Assembly: GCA_015063085.1 (NCBI GenBank)
Contig: SUTD01000003.1
Location: 32,001 to 96,000, forward strand
Length of the DNA: 64,000 nt
Direction: 5' to 3'
Origin: Methanocorpusculum parvum
GTDB lineage: Archaea > Halobacteriota > Methanomicrobia > Methanomicrobiales > Methanocorpusculaceae
The notes under the pieces are model-generated. The model saw only the letters and a program-made list of their open reading frames with translations. It did no database searches and had not been told where the DNA came from. Of the stretch, positions 1 to 9,420 are shown one piece after another. Position 1 is the first letter of the stretch. The number at the start of each line of letters is the position of its first letter. Both the position numbers and the translations under genes were made by a program.

Positions 1-67
1 AAATATCCGCAACCCATTATAAAGTATGAATTAAGTACTATGCAACCACAAACACACCCTAAACATA

Positions 68-385
68 TTATTTGATAATGAGATTATTGGATAAAAACAA
101 ACCAAGCTCAGCATTAAACACATGTTTTGAATTAGACATTTGCCCAGTGGAATCTGTTGTGCATACATAGAAATTATGATGATTTTCGAATGACTGGGAA
201 AAACCTTCGAGTGAGTCGCCTCTGAACTGATTGTTTGCATCCTCACTTCGTCTTGAGATGTCACCAAAGCAGGCTATTACCAGCACAAATATTTCTCCAT
301 CCAGAAACTTCTCTGCCCATTTGTGATTAACTATTTTCACCAGGTAGTAGGGCTTTTGGTGGTGTGATACAAAATCTTCTGACAC
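68..385 (-). CDS. Hypothetical protein, possibly C-terminally shortened
   Basis: A 105-residue reading frame starts with GTG 27 bp downstream of the preceding glycosyltransferase gene on the same strand. The first 60 residues look like real protein sequence (YYLVKIVNHKWAEKFLDGEI, then FRGDSLEGFSQSF). They recall the start of small uncharacterised proteins that have a conserved KIVN..YAE.F..G opening. That resemblance is from memory, and those relatives are, I believe, clearly longer. The tail is A+T-rich and ends in a short hydrophobic stretch, so the gene may have lost its 3' end. No catalytic motif or membrane segment can be assigned. A degraded remnant is as likely as a working gene. Confidence 0.35.
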   Translation of the reverse strand: MSEDFVSHHQKPYYLVKIVNHKWAEKFLDGEIFVLVIACFGDISRRSEDANNQFRGDSLEGFSQSFENHHNFYVCTTDSTGQMSNSKHVFNAELGLFLSNNLIIK

Positions 386-412
386 CCAATTTTTGAAATA
401 ATATTTTATAGA

Positions 413-1411
413 TTATCTCCTGATACATACCAATATCCTTATCCTATCTTTAACATATGGAACCGATGCATAGATTTTGATGATTCTTTTTCCAATAAAA
501 GCAGGAAGAATACTCAGTATACGAAGACCTGTTCTTCGAATGGCAAACTCTTTTGATGAAGATTGTGCCAAAGCCTGCTTTGCATATCTTTTGTTGCCAG
601 CACCAAGATTGAAGTAGGCAGTAATCAAATTCAGATATTCTTTGGCAAGTAAGATATCAGAGTGGTCTTCACGGTTTTGAAGAGTGGATTCAGAGATACT
701 ATCCAGATATTCAACCGGCGGAAGTTTTTCGATTGGATAGTAGTCAGTGGACATCTTATTGTCTGCGAAGAGATGATATCTTGCATGGACTTCTTTTGTG
801 AATACTATTGGAACGTTGAGAGCAGCTTTAACCCACATCTCAACATCCTCCGCCATGCGTGAATTCGGATTGAAGTATCCTGTTTTGGAGAACATATCCC
901 AATGCAGCACCACACTGCAGGGACAAAATGGCGGGAAACCAGACTTAACATAAATTGAAAACCATGACGGCAAATATCCTTCGAATGATTCAGACAATCC
1001 TTTCACCGGACTTGGTTTTGCGGTAGTGAGAGAAAAGCGTTCATAGGCAGTAGCATAGATTCCAGCTCCTGGATATTTCTGATAGAGATGAATAATTGTT
1101 TCAAGGAAATCCGGATGCCATTCATCATCTGCATCTAAGAAAGCAATAAGTTCACCACTTGCATGGGAAATTGCTTCATTACGAGCAGCAGGAAGACCTT
1201 TTGATTTCTGGTGAATGATTTGGATACGGGAATCTTTTAAGTATGATTCTGCGATTTCAAGACTGCCGTCAGTAGAACCGCCATCAATTATGAGGAGTTC
1301 ATAATCTGTTATTGTCTGGCTGAAAATTGATTGAAGGGAGCGTTCAACCTCATTTACTTTGTTGTAAAGAGGTACGATTACAGTAATTGATGGATATGTG
1401 GATTCAGACAT
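413..1411 (-). CDS. Glycosyltransferase family 2
   Basis: This is a 332-residue GT-A fold glycosyltransferase that probably transfers a sugar from a nucleotide donor to a surface glycan at the cytoplasmic face of the membrane. The N-terminus shows the GT2 core: ITVIVPLYN at residues 9-17, the IIDGGSTDGS nucleotide-binding loop at 41-50, and DADD at 93-96 for the metal and sugar-nucleotide. I chose the ATG at 1411 because residues before it do not fit the family; an in-frame TTG lies 16 codons upstream. Regulatory module copy 1 begins 49 bp upstream, and a second GT2 gene diverges on the other side of it. Donor and acceptor cannot be read from the sequence. Confidence 0.88.
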   Translation of the reverse strand: MSESTYPSITVIVPLYNKVNEVERSLQSIFSQTITDYELLIIDGGSTDGSLEIAESYLKDSRIQIIHQKSKGLPAARNEAISHASGELIAFLDADDEWHPDFLETIIHLYQKYPGAGIYATAYERFSLTTAKPSPVKGLSESFEGYLPSWFSIYVKSGFPPFCPCSVVLHWDMFSKTGYFNPNSRMAEDVEMWVKAALNVPIVFTKEVHARYHLFADNKMSTDYYPIEKLPPVEYLDSISESTLQNREDHSDILLAKEYLNLITAYFNLGAGNKRYAKQALAQSSSKEFAIRRTGLRILSILPAFIGKRIIKIYASVPYVKDRIRILVCIRR

Positions 1412-1460
1412 ATGTAATCTCAAAATCAGAAGAACATGGGTGTTGCAATTATTGCCCAAA

Positions 1461-1645
1461 TCCTTCTATAGTAGGATGTAATTTGTGGGTGGTTTGTTAT
1501 TAATGTTTTGATGATTTTGTTTACTGCCTATTTTTACAAGATTTCTGCCCCACTCATTTTTCATGAAATTTGTGAATATTCAAGATAAAAATTATCATCA
1601 TCACCATGACTACTGACACGATTTTGTAATCCTCCTATAGTAGGA
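1461..1645. promoter_or_regulatory. Divergent regulatory module, copy 1 (palindrome-bounded)
   Basis: This is the first of three related intergenic modules. It is bounded by palindromes at 1461-1476 (TCCTTCTATAGTAGGA) and 1630-1645 (TCCTCCTATAGTAGGA), whose starts are 169 bp apart. The left inner part (GTAATTTGTGGGTGG, then ATTAATGTTTTGATG) is nearly identical to copy 2. The middle is more diverged. The module separates two divergent GT2 genes, so it most likely holds both promoters. The left palindrome is 49 bp from the minus-strand ATG and the right one 66 bp from the plus-strand ATG. The regulatory role is inferred. Confidence 0.75.
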
Positions 1646-1711
1646 TGTAATTTTGGCAGTTTTCAACACCAATCCCAGAATCATTCACTTAATTTCGGAA
1701 GAGCGTGTGAT

Positions 1712-2713
1712 ATGAATCCTTCATCAATCAGCATCATTATCCCCGCATACAATGTGGGAAAATACATTGCAGCGTGCTTAGACTCACTGTACGCACAGAC
1801 TCATCAGAATTTTGAAATCATCGTAGCATACGATGAAAAATCCACTGACAACACCTTAGAGGTTCTGCAGTCTTACGCCGCCGAAAAAGACAATCTTATC
1901 ATCGACATTGGCATTGACAAAGGTTCCGGTGATGCAAGAAACCGCGGATTCAGATTAGCGAAGGGCGACTTCATTCTCTTTGTTGACGGAGATGATGAGG
2001 TAACAACGGATTACCTCTCCACTATGCTTTCTGTTTTTGAACAGCATCCGGAACTCAACGTTGTCCTCTGCAATTATCTGCGGCTGAATGAAGATGAGGT
2101 GCAGGAAGGATTTGAAAAAGCAAATGCATCTGTCAACGAAGTGACACTGATTCCGCGGGATGAAATGCTCTACAAAAAACTCTGGCATGAAGTATCCTCT
2201 GCCCCCTGGTCATACCTCATTCGCCGTGAGTATCTCATGATGAATAATATTGTGTTCCCACCATATTCCCATGCAGATGATTCACTCTTCACCTACAAAC
2301 TGACAGTGAACTCTGAACACATTGGATACTGTTCAAAAATCCTCTATCTCTTCATTCAGCATGACACCTCAATCACCCATGTTCTTCCGGATTACTGGTG
2401 GAGAAAGTATGAACCGTTTGCCCGCGACATGGTTGCGTACTTCTCAGAAAAGGATGCGTCCTTCGCAGTTGACTTTGAGCGGAACATCTATCGTATCTTA
2501 GCATATATGTCTGCCAGACGTCTGTCTTACAAGGATTTCCTTGCAGAGATGAATCACTTTGGTGTGAAGAAGCTTGCAAATATGAAACACAACGACAGAT
2601 TCTTTGTCAAGTGTTCTGCATGGTGCTTCAATGTCTCGAAGCGGCTGTACTGGTGTATGGTTCGTCTGATGAACTCGATGATTAACAAATTCTCACCGCT
2701 CACACAGCGGTAA
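1712..2713 (+). CDS. Glycosyltransferase family 2
   Basis: This is a 333-residue GT-A glycosyltransferase. Visible motifs are ISIIIPAYN (residues 6-14), the loop AYDEKSTDNT (39-48), where the more usual DDGSTD is altered, and DGDD (92-95). The C-terminal half is basic and aromatic, as in many surface-glycan GT2 enzymes. It diverges from the GT2 gene at 413-1411 across regulatory module copy 1. It is followed after 10 bp by the UDP-galactopyranose-mutase-like gene, so the two are probably cotranscribed. The altered first Asp loop may change nucleotide binding or may just be family variation. Confidence 0.88.
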   Translation: MNPSSISIIIPAYNVGKYIAACLDSLYAQTHQNFEIIVAYDEKSTDNTLEVLQSYAAEKDNLIIDIGIDKGSGDARNRGFRLAKGDFILFVDGDDEVTTDYLSTMLSVFEQHPELNVVLCNYLRLNEDEVQEGFEKANASVNEVTLIPRDEMLYKKLWHEVSSAPWSYLIRREYLMMNNIVFPPYSHADDSLFTYKLTVNSEHIGYCSKILYLFIQHDTSITHVLPDYWWRKYEPFARDMVAYFSEKDASFAVDFERNIYRILAYMSARRLSYKDFLAEMNHFGVKKLANMKHNDRFFVKCSAWCFNVSKRLYWCMVRLMNSMINKFSPLTQR

Positions 2714-2723
2714 GGAGGTTTCT

Positions 2724-4037
2724 ATGACAAAATATGCAATTCTTGGCGGAGGGCTTACCGGCGTCACTTTAGCTCGTTTCCTGAAGGAAGCGGGAGATGA
2801 GGTTGTTGTTCTTGAAAAAGAGGAGAGGATTGGCGGACTGTGCAAATCTGAAACACGTAATGGATTTACCTTCGACTGCGGAGGATCACACATTATCTTC
2901 TCGCGTGATACTGAGGTTCTTTCCTTCATGCAGAATGTTCTGGGGGAAAACAAGGACTTTAGAAACCGGAATACCAAAATATTCTACAAAGGACGATATG
3001 TGAAGTACCCATTCGAGAACGGACTTTCCGAGCTTCCAAAGGAAGACTTATTCTTCTGCATCAACGAGTATGTGAAGAACCTTATTGCCGTTGAAAAATG
3101 TGAAGTCTCTGAGCCGCAGAACTTCCGCGACTGGATTTATGCAACGTTTGGAAAAGGCATTGCCGAGTGTTATCTTGTTCCCTACAATGAAAAAATCTGG
3201 AACTATCCAACAGAGAAGATGTCCAAGCACTGGATGGATGGACGTGTGCCGCGGCCGCCGGTGGAGGATATCATCAAATCATCAGTGGGTATTGAGACAG
3301 AAGGCTACACACATCAGTCTGTCTTTGCCTATCCAATCGACGGAGGAATTGAAGAACTTGTTCAGGCGATTGCACGCCCGGTTGTTGACAATATCAAAAC
3401 CGGATTTGCCGTGACGTCTGTTCGTAAGACTGATGCCGGTTGGGAAGTCAGCAACGGCTCTGAGACAATTACTGCAGGCAGAGTTATCTCCACTATCCCG
3501 CTACAGGTTCTGCTTCCAACGTTAGAAGACATTCCAGCTGAAATTCAGGAAGCAGTTCATGCGCTTCGTTATAACTCAATTGCCTGCATCAGTGTGGGAT
3601 TCAAAGGAGATGTTCCAGATATTTCCTGGATGTATGTGCCAGAGGATAAATGGGGAAGATTCAACCGTCTGTCATTCCCATCAAACTTCTCGAAGAATGT
3701 TGCACCTGAGGGGTGTGCTGCAGTTCTTGCGGAGATTACCTACAACGAGGGCGATGATGTTTCTAAGATGTCTGACGATGAGTTGATATCTCACACGATT
3801 GACGGACTTGTTCGGATGGGCATTGTTCCCGTTTCGGAGGATGTCGTGCATGCTGCTGTAGATAAGTTTGAGCATGCGTATGTTGTCTATGATTTAGAGT
3901 ATCTGAAGAATATTGCGAGGGTGAAGGAATTCTTTGGCGGGTATGGTGTAGATTTGGTTGGAAGGTTCTCACAGTTTGAGTATCTAAACATGGATGGGTG
4001 TATCAGATGTGTGATGGAGTTTGTGGAAGAAAGATAA
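2724..4037 (+). CDS. FAD-dependent UDP-galactopyranose mutase-like / amine-oxidoreductase family protein
   Basis: This 437-residue flavoprotein has an N-terminal Rossmann dinucleotide motif (LGGGLTG, residues 7-13, with the acidic ribose-binding end VVVLEKE at 28-33). The GGLC and GGSHIIF segments after it are typical of UDP-galactopyranose mutases and protoporphyrinogen-oxidase-like proteins in glycan clusters. Within a glycan cluster the likely job is interconversion or oxidoreduction of a nucleotide sugar, but the substrate cannot be read. A strong Shine-Dalgarno sequence (AAGGAGG, 2712-2718) sits before the ATG and overlaps the stop of the upstream GT2 gene, so the two genes are translationally linked. 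Confidence 0.75.
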   Translation: MTKYAILGGGLTGVTLARFLKEAGDEVVVLEKEERIGGLCKSETRNGFTFDCGGSHIIFSRDTEVLSFMQNVLGENKDFRNRNTKIFYKGRYVKYPFENGLSELPKEDLFFCINEYVKNLIAVEKCEVSEPQNFRDWIYATFGKGIAECYLVPYNEKIWNYPTEKMSKHWMDGRVPRPPVEDIIKSSVGIETEGYTHQSVFAYPIDGGIEELVQAIARPVVDNIKTGFAVTSVRKTDAGWEVSNGSETITAGRVISTIPLQVLLPTLEDIPAEIQEAVHALRYNSIACISVGFKGDVPDISWMYVPEDKWGRFNRLSFPSNFSKNVAPEGCAAVLAEITYNEGDDVSKMSDDELISHTIDGLVRMGIVPVSEDVVHAAVDKFEHAYVVYDLEYLKNIARVKEFFGGYGVDLVGRFSQFEYLNMDGCIRCVMEFVEER

Positions 4038-4227
4038 GCGGAAATCCAAACCAATGCATGTGATTGGGAATTAGTAATAATGACACCATGTATCAAACTG
4101 TTTTCAAAACATAACACCAAACATTATTTTATTTAGGGTATGTAGCAAAACATCATCATTCAAAGTTAAGATTTATTGGGAGAAGATGACTCTGATTTCA
4201 GAGAATGATGCTGTTAGAATTCATATT

Positions 4228-5199
4228 CTACCCACGATGATATAAGATACGATCTATTATTCCAATACCGCATGTGGGGGATGTTATAAACAAGATTAAA
4301 AATATAACGAGCAAATTAGAGAATTCAAAAATAACATGAATATATTCTTTTGCATCAATCTTTGCATCAACACAATATTTCCGTAAATTTAATAACCTTC
4401 TATTAAATAGAAGACGCATCTTATTTATTCCATTTGTTGCCCTTAGGAGATTATCATTCAATAAGATATTATCATTATAAAGAATCTGATTAAAAGTACC
4501 AATACTCACACCACCAGAACGATATCTAATAAGAGTACGATTACAATAATGAACCTTGATTCCCAGATTATGCAATTCTAACTGTTTTGGATAATCTTCT
4601 AGAAGGACATACTGCTCATCAAAAAGACCATATTCTGTAAATAGATCTTTAGAATATGCTGTGGATGAGCCAATAATATAACCTCCGACTAGCAAATCTA
4701 AATATAGTTTTTGCGCAGAATATCTCTGAAGTTTTCTTTTTTGTAATGGGGTTGGAATTTCACGCAACTTCTTATTGTTAACCTCATTGATTAAAATACT
4801 ACAAAAGAAAATATGGTGTGCACCTGATTTATTAAATTCATTAACTCCATCACTGATACACTCTGAATCAAGAAATACATCATCATGTGCTAAGAAAAAG
4901 ATATACTTACCGTGAGACTCCTGAATCGCTCCATTTACATTCCTAACAGTTCCGATATTATGCTTATTCTTAATTATTCTCCAAGATACGTTCCCATGAT
5001 TATTATTTAATAACGTTTTCTCTACAAACTCATTTGAAAACGTCTTAGACCCATCATCGGTTATAATATATTCAATCTTTGGATATGTCTGCACCAAAAC
5101 TGATTCAATTGCCTCTTTTAGATATTGTGGGTTACTATTGTATGTTGGTGTGATGATAGTGACTAAGGGCAAATTATCTTCAGAACACTCAGTACTCAT
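4228..5199 (-). CDS. Glycosyltransferase family 2 with C-terminal membrane segment
   Basis: This is a 323-residue GT2 enzyme. The N-terminal core has VTIITPTYN (residues 13-21), TDDGSKT (47-53) and the AHDD motif (104-107). A hydrophobic stretch near residues 290-310 (LLVIFLILFIT) suggests C-terminal membrane attachment. I placed the start at 5199 because the GT2 core begins about 12 residues later; longer frames run into the divergent neighbour. The gene is markedly A+T-rich compared with the plus-strand sugar genes beside it, which suggests separate acquisition. Only 40 bp separate it from the divergent ketoisomerase gene, so their promoters must overlap. Confidence 0.85.
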   Translation of the reverse strand: MSTECSEDNLPLVTIITPTYNSNPQYLKEAIESVLVQTYPKIEYIITDDGSKTFSNEFVEKTLLNNNHGNVSWRIIKNKHNIGTVRNVNGAIQESHGKYIFFLAHDDVFLDSECISDGVNEFNKSGAHHIFFCSILINEVNNKKLREIPTPLQKRKLQRYSAQKLYLDLLVGGYIIGSSTAYSKDLFTEYGLFDEQYVLLEDYPKQLELHNLGIKVHYCNRTLIRYRSGGVSIGTFNQILYNDNILLNDNLLRATNGINKMRLLFNRRLLNLRKYCVDAKIDAKEYIHVIFEFSNLLVIFLILFITSPTCGIGIIDRILYHRG

Positions 5200-5239
5200 A
5201 CAATATTTATTACCCCTCATCTCTAATAAATTATCAGAG

Positions 5240-5656
5240 ATGCAAACCCACCTTATCACCATAAACACTGTACCCACCCCAAACATAGGTTCCCTCTCCT
5301 TCTTCGAAGCAGAGCGAGACCTCCCCTTCCCCATCAAACGCATCTACTATATCCATGGTGTCCCAGCAAACACTGAAAGAGGAGCACATGCCCACAAAGA
5401 ACTGAAGCAGTTACTTTTCTGTCCATACGGCTCTGTGAAAATCCTCTTAGACAATGGCAAAGAAAAAACAGAAGTAATTCTTGACGACCCCTCAAAAGGT
5501 CTCATTATCACCCCCTGTATATGGAGAGACATGATTTGGCTTGTTGAGAACTCAGTTCTTTGTGTTGCCGCATCTGATTATTACAATGAAGATGACTATA
5601 TACGCGACTACAGCGAATTTATTACATGGATTAACAGCCATGAATATCGAGTGTAA
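5240..5656 (+). CDS. dTDP-4-dehydro-6-deoxy-glucose 3,4-ketoisomerase, QdtA/FdtA-like (WxcM family)
   Basis: This is a 138-residue single-domain cupin. Residues 47-55 read RGAHAHKEL, which carries the histidine pair (H50, H52) used for catalysis in QdtA/FdtA enzymes. The rest is a typical small jelly roll. Such enzymes move the keto group of dTDP-4-keto-6-deoxyglucose from C4 to C3, making the substrate for a 3-aminotransferase. The next gene, overlapping by 17 bp, is such an aminotransferase, and the substrate supply (RfbA, RfbB) is encoded 7 kb downstream. I chose ATG 5240; earlier in-frame starts would run deep into the divergent glycosyltransferase gene. Whether the product is the 4-axial (fucose-type) or 4-equatorial (quinovose-type) isomer cannot be told. 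Confidence 0.85.
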   Translation: MQTHLITINTVPTPNIGSLSFFEAERDLPFPIKRIYYIHGVPANTERGAHAHKELKQLLFCPYGSVKILLDNGKEKTEVILDDPSKGLIITPCIWRDMIWLVENSVLCVAASDYYNEDDYIRDYSEFITWINSHEYRV

Positions 5657-6734
5657 CGTTCTTGACCGCCAGTTCAAAATGTATCAGCAGGAGTACGAAG
5701 AAGCCGCGCTTCGAGCCCTTCGTTCTGGCTGGTATGTTCTGGGAAAAGAAGTCGAGTCCTTTGAAAAAAGCTTCGCAGAGTTTACTGGATCAAAATACTG
5801 TGTTGGTCTGAACTCCGGTCTAGATGCATTAATCCTTGCAGTGCGTGCACTGGGAATTGGCAAAGGTGATGAGGTTATTGTCCCGGCAAATACGTATATC
5901 GCATCGGTTATGGGAATTACGGAGAATGGAGCGACTCCGATTTTCGTAGAACCGGATGAATATTACAACATCGATGTCTGGAAAATTGAGGCGGCAATTA
6001 CGAAAAAGACAAAAGCAATCCTGCCGGTGCATCTCTACGGCCAGTCCTGTGATATGCGCGCGATTCAGAAACTCGCAGAAAAATATCATCTCTATATCAT
6101 TGAAGACTGCGCGCAGTCTCATGGTGCCTGTTTTGACGGACAGATGACAGGAACATTTGGGGACATTGGCTGTTTCAGCTTCTACCCAACTAAAAATCTC
6201 GGAGCATTCGGCGACGGAGGGGCAATTATCACCAATAACGCAGAGCTCGCTGATAAAATCATGACACTGCGCAATTATGGAAGCCGGGTAAAATACCATA
6301 ATGAGGTGGAAGGAGTGAACTCCCGCCTGGATGAGATTCAGGCAGCTCTTCTTTCTGTGAAGCTTCGCCATCTGGATGAGTTGACTGATGAACGCCAATG
6401 GATTGCAGCCTGTTATCTCCGAGAAATTGCCAACCCAAAGATTGTCCTTCCGAAAACTCTTGCGGGTTCGGATCATGTGTATCATCAGTTTGTTGTTCGT
6501 TGCTCTGAGCGTGAAGCGTTCACTCAGTATCTTTTGGAAAAAGGAATCAAGACGATGATTCACTATCCAATTCCCCCCCATCTTGCGGAGAGCTATGCAA
6601 GACTTGGCTATGCAAAAGGAGATTTCCCGATTACAGAAGGGTATGCAGATGAGATTCTGAGTCTGCCGATGTATAATGGGATGACAGAGGAAGAGATTGA
6701 GTATGTGATTGAGATAATCAACTCTTATCCATAG
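5640..6734 (+). CDS. DegT/DnrJ/EryC1/StrS sugar aminotransferase (QdtB/FdtB-like)
   Basis: This is a 364-residue PLP enzyme of fold type I. Residues 28-36 (RSGWYVLGK) and the GLNSGLDAL segment (56-64) are family signatures. The active-site lysine is K185 in [14 protein letters not shown], and the cofactor aspartate lies in [11 protein letters not shown] (153-163). It probably converts dTDP-3-keto-6-deoxyhexose, made by the overlapping upstream ketoisomerase, to the 3-amino sugar, using glutamate as amino donor. The ATG at 5640 gives a 17-bp overlap with the upstream gene and keeps the N-terminal strand. It meets the minus-strand acetyltransferase tail to tail with another 17-bp overlap. Confidence 0.87.
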   Translation: MNIECNVLDRQFKMYQQEYEEAALRALRSGWYVLGKEVESFEKSFAEFTGSKYCVGLNSGLDALILAVRALGIGKGDEVIVPANTYIASVMGITENGATPIFVEPDEYYNIDVWKIEAAITKKTKAILPVHLYGQSCDMRAIQKLAEKYHLYIIEDCAQSHGACFDGQMTGTFGDIGCFSFYPTKNLGAFGDGGAIITNNAELADKIMTLRNYGSRVKYHNEVEGVNSRLDEIQAALLSVKLRHLDELTDERQWIAACYLREIANPKIVLPKTLAGSDHVYHQFVVRCSEREAFTQYLLEKGIKTMIHYPIPPHLAESYARLGYAKGDFPITEGYADEILSLPMYNGMTEEEIEYVIEIINSYP

Positions 6735-7233
6735 CCTCTTTTTCAGAAGCTAATATTCTATACCATCTTAAACTCTCAAAGTTTCCCTTATGGAATAGGT
6801 GTTCTTTAGACTCTCCTTCAAAAATAAATCCATATTTTTCATAGAATTTTATCGCACGAATATTTTTTGAGAGAACGTTTAGATATACTCGATTTAGTTT
6901 CAGTTTATTGAATGCTATATCAAGAATTGCATTGGTTGCAAATTTGGCATACCCTTTTCCAATAGCATCCATATGTAGAGAAATGGCATATTCAGCATTT
7001 TTGTTCTCAAAATCAATATTCTTTAGGCTCACTGTTCCCATATATCGATCTTCGTCATCTGTTACAGCATAATGCTGACTGCTTGTATTATTTAGTGAGG
7101 CTTCTATGAATGATGTAGTGGTGCTTATATCAATATTGGATGGTTCAAATCGGAAATTATCTGCGATATCTGGATTCTGCATCCATTCAAGCATTCGTTC
7201 AGCATCATTTTTATGTAAATCCCTGATTTTCAT
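6718..7233 (-). CDS. GNAT-family N-acetyltransferase
   Basis: This is a 171-residue RimJ/RimL-like GNAT protein. The acetyl-CoA pyrophosphate-binding region is recognisable in [15 protein letters not shown], where the usual QxxGxG/A loop is reduced to GKGYA. The C-terminal [13 protein letters not shown] motif is typical. Beside an aminosugar ketoisomerase/aminotransferase pair, the likely role is N-acetylation of the dTDP-3-amino-3,6-dideoxyhexose, standing in for the left-handed beta-helix acetyltransferase usual in Qui3NAc/Fuc3NAc pathways. That role is inferred; a protein-acetylating RimJ-like function is the alternative. The left palindrome of regulatory module copy 2 lies 10 bp upstream of the start. 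Confidence 0.78.
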   Translation of the reverse strand: MKIRDLHKNDAERMLEWMQNPDIADNFRFEPSNIDISTTTSFIEASLNNTSSQHYAVTDDEDRYMGTVSLKNIDFENKNAEYAISLHMDAIGKGYAKFATNAILDIAFNKLKLNRVYLNVLSKNIRAIKFYEKYGFIFEGESKEHLFHKGNFESLRWYRILASEKEAMDKS

Positions 7234-7243
7234 CCAATCCCAA

Positions 7244-7427
7244 TCCTACTATAGTAGGATGTAATTTGTGGGTGGTTAGTAATTAATGTTTTGATGGTTT
7301 TGTATATGTCCTATTTTCGTATAATATCACCATCATTTAGATTAATCAAATTTTGAAATTTTCTGGATAAAATTATTATCACCGATCTAAGTTTGTGACA
7401 CGATTTTTGAATCCTACTATAGTAGGA
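7244..7427. promoter_or_regulatory. Divergent regulatory module, copy 2 (perfect palindromes)
   Basis: This is the best-preserved copy. Both borders are the perfect 18-bp palindrome ATCCTACTATAGTAGGAT (16-bp cores at 7244-7259 and 7412-7427, 168 bp apart). A 39-bp block at 7327-7365 is identical to 18384-18422 in copy 3. The module separates the divergent acetyltransferase (ATG 7233) and ATP-grasp gene (ATG 7432). The right palindrome ends four bases before the ATG, so it lies over the 5' end of the transcript or the ribosome landing site. It could be a protein operator pair or an RNA hairpin that hides AGGA. Confidence 0.8.
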
Positions 7428-7431
7428 TATC

Positions 7432-8496
7432 ATGTCAAAGATACTCATTGCAGGTGCTGGCGGCGCTCCTTCTGAAAATGTTATCAAATCACTTTTAGAA
7501 TGTCCAAAAATGGAATATGTCATAGGAATGGGAAGTGAACCATTCGATCTTATTCTTTCCTCAGCTCATCGTAAATACCATGTCCCATATGCAGTAGAAC
7601 CAACGTACAAAGACAGTTTGCTTTCTCTTCTGAATAAAGAAAAACCGGATTTGATTCATTTTCAGAATGATATAGAAATACGTGAGGCGTCAAAAATAAG
7701 GGATGAGATTACAAATACAGGGACAAAAATATTCATGCCACGCCATGAAGTCATCCTGAATTGTGTTGATAAAGGAAAATCATATGAAATTTGGAAGAAG
7801 GCAGGAATAAAAGTCCCAAAAACGACTATTATTAATGATGAAGCTGATTTAAAATTGGCATTTGATGAACTGGGAAATGCTGATGGAACCATATGGCTTC
7901 GTGCAGTTGTTGGTGGCGGCGGGAAAGGAGCACTTCCAACAAATAACTATGATCTTGCGAAAAACTGGATTGACCGGTTTAACGGATGGGGGACATTTAC
8001 AGCAGCAGAACTTCTCTCTCCTGAGACGGTAACATGGCTCTCTATCTGGCACGAAGGGAAACTTATTGTTGCTCAGACGAGAAAAAGAAAAACCTGGAAT
8101 TTTGGAAACAGAACATTATCCGGAATTACTGGCATCACTGGTGTCGGAGAAACTTGTTCTGATGATGTGGTTACGCAAGTGGCGAAAGATGCAATATTGT
8201 CTGTTGATTCACAACCTCATGGAATTTATGGTGTGGATATGACATATGATATGAATGGGTTTCCAAACCCAACTGAAATCAACATTTCACGTTTCTTCAC
8301 AACAGTCTACTTCTTCACGAAAGCTGGATTAAATATGCCAAAAATTTTCAAAGATATCGCCCTCTATGATGAATTCCCGGATTTAAAGAAGAAGATTAAC
8401 CCTCTCCCTGATGGACTGCTTTGGATTCGTGGGATGGATAGAATGCCACTCCTTACGACCATGGATGCAATTAAGAATGAATTATTATATCCATAA
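7432..8496 (+). CDS. ATP-grasp domain protein, carbamoyl-phosphate-synthase-like
   Basis: This is a 354-residue ATP-grasp ligase. The N-terminal Rossmann-like pre-ATP-grasp domain begins ILIAGAGGAPSENVIKSL. The nucleotide loop is the Gly-rich VVGGGGKGALPT, and the metal-binding end is visible in YGVDMTYDMNGFPNPTEIN. Such enzymes join a carboxylate to an amine through an acyl phosphate. In this operon it may attach an amino acid or other acid to a sugar amine, or modify a sugar acid, but the substrate is unknown. It starts four bases after the right palindrome of module copy 2 and is followed closely by an epimerase and a HAD protein. Confidence 0.82.
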   Translation: MSKILIAGAGGAPSENVIKSLLECPKMEYVIGMGSEPFDLILSSAHRKYHVPYAVEPTYKDSLLSLLNKEKPDLIHFQNDIEIREASKIRDEITNTGTKIFMPRHEVILNCVDKGKSYEIWKKAGIKVPKTTIINDEADLKLAFDELGNADGTIWLRAVVGGGGKGALPTNNYDLAKNWIDRFNGWGTFTAAELLSPETVTWLSIWHEGKLIVAQTRKRKTWNFGNRTLSGITGITGVGETCSDDVVTQVAKDAILSVDSQPHGIYGVDMTYDMNGFPNPTEINISRFFTTVYFFTKAGLNMPKIFKDIALYDEFPDLKKKINPLPDGLLWIRGMDRMPLLTTMDAIKNELLYP

Positions 8497-8505
8497 TGTG
8501 TTGAC

Positions 8506-9420
8506 ATGAAGATACTGATAACTGGTGCCACAGGATTTATTGGACAAAATTTCTTGAGATTCATAAGTGAAAACCAATTAGTTAATACTGAGGATATCAT
8601 CTTATTATCAAGCAAACAGATTGAACCTTACACATGTATCCCTCATAATAACTATACGTTCACTAAAGAGGCTTTTATCAATGCTGGCATTTCCAAAATT
8701 GACGTAGTACTTCATATGGGTGCTTTCACTCCCAAGTCCGGTTCTGAAGCGAATGACATTATACGGACCGCAGAAAACATAACAAATACCATTCATTTAC
8801 TGAATAATCTCCCCTCTATTCCAAAGAAAATTATTAACATTAGCACCCTAGATGTTTATGGAACAGAATCCATAATTACTGAGGAAACAATTCCAAACCC
8901 AGTTAGTTTATATGGATTTTCAAAACTCTACTGTGAACAAGTTGTTCAACAACACGCATTACAAAATGGGATTGAGTGCCACACCCTCCGTCTTGGACAC
9001 ATTTACGGACCTGGAGAAGAAGACTATCAAAAGCTGATTCCCGTGACAGTCCGCAAAATTCTCAGGAATGAAGAACCTGTTATATTCACTGACGGGTTAG
9101 AGCTACGTTCATTTATCTACATTACAGACTGTTGCCGCGCCATCTGGAAATCCTTTAATCTAAATGAAGATGTGGGGCCAATAAATATCGTCTCCAATAC
9201 CCCTGCATCTGTGAAAACAATTGTTGAGACACTGATAAGTATCTCCGGAAAATGTCTGGATGTTCAGATATTAAACAAGAATATGCCTGTGAGGAATCTT
9301 GTGTTTAATGCTGATAAAATGTCCCGATATCTCTGCCCAGAAGAAGAGACGTTAACATCCGGATTGGAGAAAGAATATCGGTATATGTGTTCATTACATG
9401 AAAAAGGATTGTTGTCATGA
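8506..9420 (+). CDS. NAD-dependent epimerase/dehydratase (extended SDR)
   Basis: This is a 304-residue extended short-chain dehydrogenase. It shows the NAD-binding motif GATGFIG (residues 7-13), the catalytic Ser/Thr in NISTLDVYG (111-119), and the Tyr-Lys pair Y136/K140 in YGFSK. It probably epimerises, dehydrates or reduces a nucleotide sugar. It starts 9 bp after the ATP-grasp gene and overlaps the HAD gene by four bases (ATGA), so the three form one operon controlled from regulatory module copy 2. The sequence is A+T-rich. The substrate cannot be assigned. Confidence 0.85.
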   Translation: MKILITGATGFIGQNFLRFISENQLVNTEDIILLSSKQIEPYTCIPHNNYTFTKEAFINAGISKIDVVLHMGAFTPKSGSEANDIIRTAENITNTIHLLNNLPSIPKKIINISTLDVYGTESIITEETIPNPVSLYGFSKLYCEQVVQQHALQNGIECHTLRLGHIYGPGEEDYQKLIPVTVRKILRNEEPVIFTDGLELRSFIYITDCCRAIWKSFNLNEDVGPINIVSNTPASVKTIVETLISISGKCLDVQILNKNMPVRNLVFNADKMSRYLCPEEETLTSGLEKEYRYMCSLHEKGLLS

